DNA of 28,394 nucleotides. Origin: Xanthocytophaga sp031424975. Lineage in GTDB: Bacteria > Bacteroidota > Bacteroidia > Cytophagales > 172606-1. The notes beneath the pieces were generated by a model. It made no database searches. It had not been told where the DNA came from and saw only the letters and a program-made list of their open reading frames with translations. Made by a program: the position numbers and the translations under genes. Shown piece after piece: positions 22,262-28,394 of this stretch. The stretch spans positions 1 to 28,394 of the forward strand of contig JANPIL010000119.1 of assembly GCA_031424975.1 (NCBI GenBank). Direction: 5' to 3'. Position 1 is the first letter of the stretch. Every line of letters begins with the position of its first letter.

Positions 22262-24097
22262 TTAAGCTGCTTTTTGACTTTTAAAGTCAATAGAAATTAA
22301 AGTGCCGTTGCTTACTTCTTGATTCAGTTTGCCATCTAATTGTTGCGTTAGCAAATCTACTAACTGGCTTCCAAAACCGGTTCCTTTGGGCGAAGAGTTT
22401 AATATTTTACCTACGCCATTATCGCTTATTGTCAATACGAAATGCTCTTTATCTGTATTTTTCAAGCTTAATTTCACTTCTCCATTTTTGCCCATCGGAA
22501 AAGCATATTTAAGCGAATTAGTCAGCAGTTCGTTTACAATTAAGCCTACGGGTATGGCAGTATCCACGTCCATTTCTATTTCGTCCATATCAACACTTAC
22601 TTTTATTCTATGGGTTTCGTTGTAAGAATCTAATAAGTTTTCGCAAAGGTTTTGAAAATAGTTTTTCATTTCTATAGAAGCCAAATGGTCTGATTGGTAA
22701 AGTTTTTGGTGCAAAATGCCCATGCTTTGTACCCTATTTTGGCTGGCAAGCATCGCCTCTTGCACATCAGGGTCATCGATTTTTGCTGATTGTAAAGCCA
22801 GCAAACTCGATACCACTTCAAGATTGTTTTTCACTCGATGATGAATCTCTTTCAAAAGCAATTCATTTTCAGCATTTTTAGACGTAAGTTGACCCAGCGT
22901 ATTTTCAAGGGTTATATTTTGGGTGTTGATTTCGGCTTTTTGTTCTTGCAAAAGGGCATTTGCTTTCTGTTTTTGGCGGTTGTTCCGATAGAGAATAAAT
23001 GAGATTAAAAGTGCCGAAAATAATAAACCTATGACAGTGTTAAATCGTAATTCATTTTTGGCATAAACTTCGGCTAAATTCAAATCTTCTACTCGTTGTT
23101 TTTCCTTGATTTCTAAGATTTTAACTTGTTTGTTTTTTTCAATATTAGTAACCGTATCTTTGGCAGCCGTCGAAATTTTCAGGTAATCAAATGCTTTTAT
23201 GGGGTTACTTTTTTCGTAAATCTGTGATAACAAATTGGAAGAATTCATTATCACGAGGTAATTTTTGAATTGGTTTCCACCGCGCAACGCCATATTCGCA
23301 TAATATTGAGCTGAATCTAATTTACGTTGAGTAAAATAAATTTGAGCTAACTCATTTTCTACCTCATTCACAAAAAAATCGGAATGAGTTTTTTGTGAAA
23401 TTAAAATAGACTGCTTACCATAATTGATTGCTTCAGCAAAATTTTTACGCTTGCTATTTACCCGTGCGAGAATCAGCATAGGATACCCTTCCTGCATGGG
23501 AAAATATTTCTTTGAATACTCCAAAGATTCTTTTGCGAAATGATAGGCAGAATCAAGTTTATTCACTCTTTCATACTGTTGAGCAATTAAAAACTTAGCA
23601 CTCCACTGCGTAAAATAGTCCGTCTGCTTCCTCTGGGGATGATAATAGGCTTTTTTTGCCCATTTCAACGACTCTTTATCATCCCCTAATTTCTGATACA
23701 ACAAACCCATCATATTGATACCAAATACTTCACGAATGGCAGCAAATTTCCTACTCAACTCTATTTGTCGGTAGGCAGTTTCAAAGCCAATATCAAAAGA
23801 AGAAGTAATGGCATAAGCAAATGAAAGTGCTTCTAAACATTCTATTTCACCGATTGGAAATTTATTTTCTTTTGACAAATTCAACCCTTTATTAGCTAAT
23901 TCGATAGCTAATCTGGCGTTTAAGAGCGTATTTGCTCGACTTAACCAATAAAAAGCGTGTACTTTATTGGTATCTTTGGCCTTACTATTAATGATATTTT
24001 GCAAACTATCCATCGCCGAATTCTGCACTGGAAATGGTTGAGCCGAAATCAAATTAGAAGCGATTAAGCAGAAAATCAGGGTATATTTTTGCATCAT
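22262..24097 (-). CDS. TPR-containing sensor histidine kinase, HisKA_2 type
   Basis: A 611-residue sensor kinase. The N-terminus MMQKYTLIFCLIASNLISAQ is a signal peptide. The exported half is made of tetratricopeptide-like helical repeats (about residues 25-320). A membrane helix FNTVIGLLFSALLISFILY spans residues 353-371, followed by a coiled coil to about 413. The HisKA_2 phosphoacceptor is H419 in LLKEIHHRVKNN. The ATPase domain has the N-box VNELLTNSLKYAFP and the G-box ISDNGVG and GTGFGSQL. It most likely phosphorylates the adjacent LytTR regulator in response to an envelope signal. The ligand is unknown. Confidence 0.9.
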   Translation of the reverse strand: MMQKYTLIFCLIASNLISAQPFPVQNSAMDSLQNIINSKAKDTNKVHAFYWLSRANTLLNARLAIELANKGLNLSKENKFPIGEIECLEALSFAYAITSSFDIGFETAYRQIELSRKFAAIREVFGINMMGLLYQKLGDDKESLKWAKKAYYHPQRKQTDYFTQWSAKFLIAQQYERVNKLDSAYHFAKESLEYSKKYFPMQEGYPMLILARVNSKRKNFAEAINYGKQSILISQKTHSDFFVNEVENELAQIYFTQRKLDSAQYYANMALRGGNQFKNYLVIMNSSNLLSQIYEKSNPIKAFDYLKISTAAKDTVTNIEKNKQVKILEIKEKQRVEDLNLAEVYAKNELRFNTVIGLLFSALLISFILYRNNRQKQKANALLQEQKAEINTQNITLENTLGQLTSKNAENELLLKEIHHRVKNNLEVVSSLLALQSAKIDDPDVQEAMLASQNRVQSMGILHQKLYQSDHLASIEMKNYFQNLCENLLDSYNETHRIKVSVDMDEIEMDVDTAIPVGLIVNELLTNSLKYAFPMGKNGEVKLSLKNTDKEHFVLTISDNGVGKILNSSPKGTGFGSQLVDLLTQQLDGKLNQEVSNGTLISIDFKSQKAA

Positions 24098-24123
24098 AAA
24101 TTAATTTTAAAATGAATTTTTTC

Positions 24124-24377
24124 TCAAACCAATCTCAATCTATCCAATAAATCCTTACTCAAAGGCAAGATTTTGTTGTCAACAGTAATATGATTTTTTG
24201 CCACTTCATCTACGTGATTAACGTTCACGATGAAGGAGCGATGGATGCGTTGGAATCGCTCAAAGGGCAATTTGTCTTCCATATTTTTGAGTGTATTGAC
24301 CAATAAGTAGATGTTATTTTTAGTACAAACATTACAATAATTACGGTCTGCTTCCAAATATAGAATATCTGCTATAA
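24124..24377 (-). pseudogene. Truncated LytTR response regulator
   Basis: It encodes only the LytTR domain, with IIADILYLEADRNYC, NTLKNMEDKLPFERFQRIHR and KDLLDRLRLV, and is highly similar to the C-terminus of the intact regulator at 21439-22170. The homology ends exactly at base 24378, where the terminal inverted repeat of MITE copy B begins. The receiver domain is absent and is not found on the other side of the element. It was probably once a second regulator of the kinase. Confidence 0.82.
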
Positions 24378-24587
24378 TAGAGTTGTTATATTCTGATAAT
24401 CAATAAGTTGCGCATTTTTTCAATAAAGCCGAACCCGGAAAATAGTATCCCTGCCTGTCCGGCAGGCAGGTTTTCGAAACGTAAAACCCCTTTTTGTCAA
24501 AACAAACAGAGAGCGTGCATTGCACCAATGGAAATCCGGTTTTAAGTAAGCCATTACCTGGCTGATTATCAAACGATAGCAACTCTA
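24378..24587 (+). mobile_element. MITE-like element, copy B (210 bp)
   Basis: Starts TAGAGTTGTTATATTCTGAT and ends ATCAAACGATAGCAACTCTA. The terminal repeats match at about 21 of 25 bases. It equals copy A plus one 21-base insertion at 24450-24470. The left side cuts a LytTR regulator gene and the right side cuts an Rpn-type gene, so it bridges two unrelated truncated genes. This indicates a deletion or a recombination between copies, not a simple insertion. Confidence 0.82.
24439..24490 (+). repeat. Dispersed bipartite motif, copy o, split by a palindrome
   Basis: AAAATAGTATC (24439-24449), then a 21-base palindrome whose arms are CCTGCCTG and CAGGCAGG (24450-24470), then TTTTCGAAACGTAAAACCCC. 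The interruption is at the same position as in copy i. Confidence 0.82.
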
Positions 24588-24813
24588 ATATAAAAATTGC
24601 CCTGATGGTCTTTGGCTCTCACATCCAGAATGGTGGTTTTGGAGCCAGCCATGCGGGGTAGCTGATAGGGATTGAGGATTTCCACTCAGACAATCTGCTT
24701 GTAGCCCTCCAACTTTAAAATAGTATTTAGAAAAGAATGAGGATTTCTGTCCGGGTTTCGTTGCTGAATATTTTTCGGAAAGCAATGTCGTTTTTAATGT
24801 CCGCAAATTGCAT
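24588..24813 (-). pseudogene. Rpn-type PD-(D/E)XK nuclease, degenerate
   Basis: From the ATG at 24811-24813 the frame reads MQFADIKNDIAFRKIFSNET, the conserved start of Rpn/PDDEXK_2 recombination-promoting nucleases. After EILI there is a single-base frameshift, then FLNTILKLEGYKQIV, an in-frame TGA, and VEILNPYQLPRMAGSKTTI with LDVRAKDHQGNFY, which holds the nuclease core. The gene is cut at this point by the end of MITE copy B. The family is about 280-300 residues, so most of it is missing. The family promotes RecA-independent recombination in other bacteria, but this copy is dead. Confidence 0.78.
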
Positions 24814-25144
24814 GAGAGCTTGTTTTGATTCAAATAAAAACACAAAAAAAGCCGGAATTGTCCGCCTTCTTTTAATCGGTTTTGTCAGTGTTTCGTTGGA
24901 TGAAGTGTCTGTGAGTGATGTTTTTACACTTGCTACTAACAAGCAGGGCTTTGTGCAGGTTGGGAAATAGAATTCTGTCTGCCCGGAACCGCTGCTGATT
25001 GAAAAACTGATGATGAAAATAAGTACAAAAGCCGATGGATATTCGTCCGCCGAAACCGAAGCTGATAGTGAGCTACATCCGATATTCCAACGTCCTGCCC
25101 CAATAACGTCAATCCCCATGTTACAAGCAGGTTTTCTTCTCGCA
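24814..25144. other. Gap without recognised gene
   Basis: About 330 bases between the Rpn remnant and the unknown protein gene. Open frames exist on both strands, but none resembles a family and none has a convincing start. It is probably debris of the island. Confidence 0.5.
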
Positions 25145-25948
25145 TCAAATCGTGTCAAGCAATGTTTTAATGTCGCTATTAGTCTCTAAAATACATTCAT
25201 CAATCGCTAAGAAGCTAAGTAGGTTAATCTGTTTACCTGCTTTAGCTGCCGCATATAGTTTGTGATGTCCGTCCAAAATGTAATGAGCCAAACACCAATG
25301 TCCAACAAATTCTGGTTGCTCCTCGTTATTCCAAACTGCAGGGGCTTTAATATCAAGAACAGTCAAACAAATTGCTGTGGGTATTGTTCCTTCAGAAATT
25401 TCATTATCATAATATTCAAGTCTTGTTTTGTCCAACCAAGTTTGAGGAAACATGGGAATTATAAATTCAAACACTTTTTCATTTTCCTTTATGTTTTGGT
25501 CTGTCCCACGATAATAAGGTACTTTAGGATTATAAGGTATACCATAAAAACCGTCAAGTCCCCAAAGCTCAATTTGTTCTTTTGTGAAATAGTCATTTTC
25601 CTTGCCAAGCTCTACAATCTTTGGATAAATTGTCAACAGAAGGATTTTGTATTTACCATTAGGAATAATTGTCGAAACAGATTTTACAACTCCTTTTTCT
25701 AAACTTTTTAGACCTTCATTTAACTGCTCAATGGTCTCCTTTGGCTGTACACTTTGATTTGCTCCTTCCAATCTCTCAAAATAGAAACTACAAGTCCCGC
25801 AAATATTACCTATTTCATATGCAGGTTTCCCTTCAATTGAAATTAGTCTGTGCCATACTTCCCAATCTCCACCGCCTTTTTTGTCAAAGGAAACAATGGT
25901 CTGTGAATTTTGAATTTCTATATCGTCTTGTCCTTGTAAACGTGTCAT
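25145..25948 (-). CDS. Unknown protein with a DGHHK motif
   Basis: A 267-residue protein from the ATG at 25946-25948 (MTRLQGQDDIEIQNSQ); an open frame extends upstream into motif copy q but looks noncoding. I do not recognise the family. The N-terminal half has EIGNICGTCSFYFERLEG, a Cys-x-x-Cys pair that might bind metal, followed by a helical ETIEQLNEGLKSLEKG. The middle reads YYRGTDQNIKENEKVFEFII. The C-terminal HWCLAHYILDGHHKLYAAAK resembles the DGHHR motif of ParB/sulfiredoxin-fold nucleotide-binding domains. No signal peptide is present. It is AT-rich like the island and is its last gene. Confidence 0.68.
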   Translation of the reverse strand: MTRLQGQDDIEIQNSQTIVSFDKKGGGDWEVWHRLISIEGKPAYEIGNICGTCSFYFERLEGANQSVQPKETIEQLNEGLKSLEKGVVKSVSTIIPNGKYKILLLTIYPKIVELGKENDYFTKEQIELWGLDGFYGIPYNPKVPYYRGTDQNIKENEKVFEFIIPMFPQTWLDKTRLEYYDNEISEGTIPTAICLTVLDIKAPAVWNNEEQPEFVGHWCLAHYILDGHHKLYAAAKAGKQINLLSFLAIDECILETNSDIKTLLDTI

Positions 25949-26048
25949 TCTAAACTTGCCTGTAACTCCTATATTGCAGCAGTCCTTCCAACCGGAAGTT
26001 GCGCCAATTAACCAAATATAGCGGCATTGACGCAACTTGTCAAAACAC

Positions 26049-26078
26049 GGGTTTTGACTTTCCAAAAGATACTATTTT
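26049..26078 (-). repeat. Dispersed bipartite motif, copy q
   Basis: AAAATAGTATC then TTTTGGAAAGTCAAAACCC on the minus strand. It lies about 100 bases upstream of the DGHHK protein start in its sense, and at the right boundary of the AT-rich region. It is seven bases before the first coding base of the PIG-L gene's end. Confidence 0.75.
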
Positions 26079-26971
26079 TGCCGGACGCTATTGGAATATC
26101 CGCTGCTATTCAGTTGCTTGAACAAACCCTTCGCTTTTTCCAAACCCGCCCCGCCATTCAGTTCGAAGCACCAGAACGTTTCCAAGTCGCCGGTGTGGAT
26201 GCCGTTGTTCTGCAAGTCGCCCTGCGATTTGTACTCGGCCGTCACCCAGTCGGCCACAATCATGTAGCTGAGCGAGTTTTGGTGTCCGAACCTGGCAATG
26301 CGGCTGACGGCAAACGTGGGTGCGCCTTTCAGGATGCGGGTTTCGGGGTAGCCTTTCAGTCCGGCAAAACTGAAATCCTGCTTCGCTCCCAGTTCCTTGC
26401 CCGCCAGCACCACCGGCTTTTTAGCGCCATTGTAGCGTTGCACGGCCCGCAGGGCCATGAGTGTCGCGGTTTTGTGGTGGCCGTGCTGGCCCGAATCGGG
26501 CAGCATGGTTAGCACGAAATCGTACGCGCCTTTGGCCAAGATGCCGTCCAGTTTCTTTTCAATCAATGACGCATCCCAGTTTTGGCCGCTCAGGTACGGC
26601 TTCGGGTCTTGTGAGTAGTAATCATCCTTCTGGTCGAAAAACAGGTAGTTGCGGATGCCCATGATGCGCCCTGCGTTCAATAATTCCTGCTTGCGGATGG
26701 CGGGCAGGTGCGCGCGGCCCGTGGCCGAGTCGGTCAGGTTCAGGCGGTAGTATTCCGAACCCAGTTCCGAGCCGTTGAAGCCGCCCTGCCCATCGGTGAG
26801 CAAGGCCAGGTCAATGGTGCCTTTCAAATCGTGCGCGATTTTGTAGAGCGTCACCGAAAACGTGGTTTCGTCGTCGGGGTGCGCCGTCACTACCAGCACT
26901 TTGGGCGGCGTTGCGGTTTGCGCCAACAGCGTGAGCGGCAGGAATACGGACAGCAAAAGCAGGTTTCTCAT
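26072..26971 (-). CDS. PIG-L family deacetylase, secreted
   Basis: A 299-residue zinc deacetylase of the PIG-L/LmbE family, acting on N-acetyl sugars or related substrates. A signal peptide MRNLLLLSVFLPLTLLAQ follows the ATG at 26969-26971. The metal-binding motif AHPDDE lies at 30-35 and the third ligand is in QHGHHKTA (H163, H165 and H166). LLTDGQGGFNGSE near residue 58 is also family-like. The C-terminal portion is longer than in minimal members. The gene marks the return of GC-rich sequence. Its last bases overlap motif copy q. Confidence 0.86.
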   Translation of the reverse strand: MRNLLLLSVFLPLTLLAQTATPPKVLVVTAHPDDETTFSVTLYKIAHDLKGTIDLALLTDGQGGFNGSELGSEYYRLNLTDSATGRAHLPAIRKQELLNAGRIMGIRNYLFFDQKDDYYSQDPKPYLSGQNWDASLIEKKLDGILAKGAYDFVLTMLPDSGQHGHHKTATLMALRAVQRYNGAKKPVVLAGKELGAKQDFSFAGLKGYPETRILKGAPTFAVSRIARFGHQNSLSYMIVADWVTAEYKSQGDLQNNGIHTGDLETFWCFELNGGAGLEKAKGLFKQLNSSGYSNSVRQK

Positions 26972-27035
26972 GACAGATGGGTTTTGGTGGTTTGGCACGC
27001 CAAGCTACGAAAACCGGCGTTGAAACGGCACCGGA

Positions 27036-27066
27036 AAAATAGTATCTTCCAAAAAGCCCAAACCCG
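27036..27066 (+). repeat. Dispersed bipartite motif, copy r
   Basis: AAAATAGTATC then TTCCAAAAAGCCCAAACCCG, close to consensus. It ends 24 bases before the thioesterase ATG. A TTG lies 20 bases upstream of TATCTTCC, a plausible promoter spacing. Confidence 0.85.
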
Positions 27067-27090
27067 GCATTTTTTTGGAAATTTGCGGCC

Positions 27091-27528
27091 ATGCAAGACA
27101 CGACAAAACCGATTTTCCCGCCGCAAGTAACGGTGGAAATGCTGAACCAAACCCGCGCCCGCACGCTGGTGGAACACTTGGGCATTGAATTTACCGAAGT
27201 AGGCCCGGATTACATCATTGCCCGGATGCCCGTGGATTTCCGCACGCACCAGCCGCTGGGCCTGCTGCACGGCGGCGCGTCGGTGGTGCTGGCCGAAACC
27301 GTGGGCAGCTTGGCCGCCAATTGCTGCCTTGACCCGGAAAAACAGTACGCCGTGGGTTTGGAAATCAATGCCAACCACGTCCGTTCGGTGACGCAGGGGT
27401 ATGTGTACGGCAAAACCACGCCCATCCACATGGGCCGCACCACCCACGTCTGGGACATCCGCATCACCAACGAAGCCGGACAATTAGTGTGCGTCAGCCG
27501 GTTGACGGTGGCGGTGAAGGATAGGTAA
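27091..27528 (+). CDS. menI: Hotdog thioesterase, probable DHNA-CoA hydrolase
   Basis: A 145-residue hotdog-fold thioesterase with HQPLGLLHGGASVVLAETVGS (residues 53-73; E69 as general base) and GLEINANHVRSVTQGYVYG. These stretches closely resemble E. coli YdiI/MenI, which hydrolyses 1,4-dihydroxy-2-naphthoyl-CoA in menaquinone synthesis. The next gene encodes isochorismate synthase, the first committed menaquinone step, which supports this assignment. The wider PaaI family includes other acyl-CoA thioesterases, so the substrate is inferred. Confidence 0.85.
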   Translation: MQDTTKPIFPPQVTVEMLNQTRARTLVEHLGIEFTEVGPDYIIARMPVDFRTHQPLGLLHGGASVVLAETVGSLAANCCLDPEKQYAVGLEINANHVRSVTQGYVYGKTTPIHMGRTTHVWDIRITNEAGQLVCVSRLTVAVKDR

Positions 27529-27530
27529 AA

Positions 27531-27610
27531 GCCTCACCCCCGGCCCCTCTCCTTCGGAGAGGGAAGCAAAAAAAGCCCCTCCCTTGCGGGGAGGGGTTGG
27601 GGTGGGGTTC
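27531..27610 (+). repeat. GC-rich palindromic element between menI and menF
   Basis: It starts GCCTCACCCCCGGCCCC, has a hairpin CCCTCTCCTTCGGAGAGGG and a second hairpin CCCCTCC-CTTGC-GGGGAGGGG, then closes with GGTTGGGGTGGGG. The two-hairpin layout is that of the element inside hisF. Confidence 0.75.
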
Positions 27611-27690
27611 TTTGTTTTTTTGGAAAACGCCCCCGTTTTTACGCCACGGAAACCGGACGGTTTCTTTTTCGGTTATCAGGATACCGGCAT

Positions 27691-27718
27691 GTTTTGCCTT
27701 TCCGCCAGATACTATTTT
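27691..27718 (-). repeat. Dispersed bipartite motif, copy s
   Basis: AAAATAGTATC then TGGCGGAAAGGCAAAAC on the minus strand. The right half is diverged. It lies 20 bases upstream of menF but antisense to it. Confidence 0.65.
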
Positions 27719-27738
27719 ACCGCGTCGTTCCCATCAAA

Positions 27739-28394
27739 ATGTCCGTTTCGTCCATTTCTTCCACGGCATCCACTGATACCTTGCGCTGCGTCCGGGCGTT
27801 GTGGGCGGCGGCGCACCAACTGCGTTTGCCGGTGGCCCTGTGGCGGCTGCCCGAGTCAGACACGGTGCAGGGCATTGTGGATTTGTCGGGCAGGCCGCAA
27901 AAAACGGCGGTTGACTTGGAGGAAATGCCGCCCGGATTTGCCTTCAGCCCGTTCATTAACGCCGACACCGGACAAACGCTTTTTTTGCAGGCCGACATTC
28001 ATTTTAAAATCGAGCCATCGGAACCCGGCGGGAAACATCTTCTTTCGGATCAGAACCCGCCCCTGCGCGACCCGGTTTTGCAACTCCGCCGCGAACATTT
28101 TTACCGGACTGCCGAACGGATCCTGCAAGATGGTTCCGCTCCCGCATCCGTTGCCAGCCGTCCGGGTTACCACGCACAGGATACGACGCAAACCGATTTT
28201 GAACGCACCGTGGGCTTGGCAACCGAAGCCATGCAGCGCGGCGATTTCCAAAAAGTTGTATTGTCGCGCACGGTCACGGTGGCGGTTGGCGGGCAAACCG
28301 ACGTGTCGCAAATCTATTTCCGGCTCACGCAGGCGTATCCGCTGGCGTTTGTGTCGCTGGTCAGCATTCCGGGGCTTGGCACGTGGATGGGAGC
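27739..28394 (+). CDS. menF: Isochorismate synthase, N-terminal part
   Basis: The frame opens at ATG 27739 (MSVSSISSTASTDTLRCVRA) and runs off the window after about 218 residues, so only the N-terminal half is visible. The end shows the chorismate-binding domain: EAMQRGDFQKVVLSRTVTV and FRLTQAYPLAFVSLVSIPGL followed by GTWMGA, typical of MenF/EntC/DhbC isochorismate synthases. The neighbouring menI-like thioesterase favours the menaquinone pathway. The N-terminal 130 residues are less conserved, as usual in the family. Confidence 0.88.
   Translation, partial: MSVSSISSTASTDTLRCVRALWAAAHQLRLPVALWRLPESDTVQGIVDLSGRPQKTAVDLEEMPPGFAFSPFINADTGQTLFLQADIHFKIEPSEPGGKHLLSDQNPPLRDPVLQLRREHFYRTAERILQDGSAPASVASRPGYHAQDTTQTDFERTVGLATEAMQRGDFQKVVLSRTVTVAVGGQTDVSQIYFRLTQAYPLAFVSLVSIPGLGTWMG

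Noticed and set aside
24715..24728. AAAATAGTATTTAG as another copy of the dispersed motif
   Set aside because: It has no right half and is the reverse of codons for FLNTILK in the Rpn-type pseudogene, a conserved protein segment.
13299..25948. The one-gene-per-unit island as an integron cassette array
   Set aside because: No integrase gene and no attC-like sites between genes; the repeated boxes are upstream boxes rather than paired recombination sites.
264..27718. The dispersed motif as a CRISPR array
   Set aside because: Copies are hundreds to thousands of bases apart, in both orientations, without regular spacers or cas genes.

Overview
The window comes from a member of the Bacteroidota. 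The evidence is gene content typical of that phylum (DUF1573, DUF3822, DUF418 and LytTR proteins, a TPR-containing HisKA_2 kinase, a fused HisIE), A-rich start regions without clear Shine-Dalgarno sites, and several -7 boxes of the form TAnnTTTG. MenI-like thioesterase and MenF genes at the right end point to menaquinone synthesis. I cannot place it below class level.

Layout. (1) About 1-13.2 kb and 26.0-28.4 kb are GC-rich, tightly packed housekeeping DNA: a DUF423 membrane protein, a DUF1573 protein, a RecD-like helicase, a NUDIX hydrolase, a histidine phosphatase, HisF and HisIE, a YvlD-like membrane protein, gamma-glutamyltransferase, two small proteins, DUF3822, a candidate small RNA, Tex, a PIG-L deacetylase, a MenI-like thioesterase and the 5' part of menF. 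(2) About 13.3-26.0 kb is visibly AT-rich and has every gene on the minus strand. It looks like an acquired and decaying island: a truncated MHS transporter, a frameshifted and an intact AmpG-like MFS transporter in tandem, a cupin lipoprotein-like or secreted protein, a DUF418 membrane protein, a fragment related to the cupin protein, an alpha/beta hydrolase lipoprotein, two NTF2/SnoaL-like secreted proteins, a LytTR response regulator with its sensor kinase, a second truncated LytTR regulator, an Rpn-type nuclease pseudogene and an unknown protein with a DGHHK motif.

The most unusual content is a layered system of small repeats. A bipartite motif of about 30 bp (left half AAAATAGTATC, right half close to TTTCAAAAAGCCCAAACCC) occurs about 18 times, almost always between genes and usually a few tens of bases upstream of a start codon in the same sense. 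Two copies are split at exactly the same position, after AGTATC, by different hairpin sequences. Two copies lie inside a pair of MITE-like elements with 25-bp terminal inverted repeats, of 189 and 210 bp, which differ in length by exactly one 21-bp palindrome. A related GC-rich palindromic element has entered the hisF reading frame directly after the catalytic Asp130 without breaking it. Together these suggest small non-autonomous palindromes that nest into one another, use the motif as a preferred site, and occasionally enter genes. No enzyme that would move them is intact in the window.
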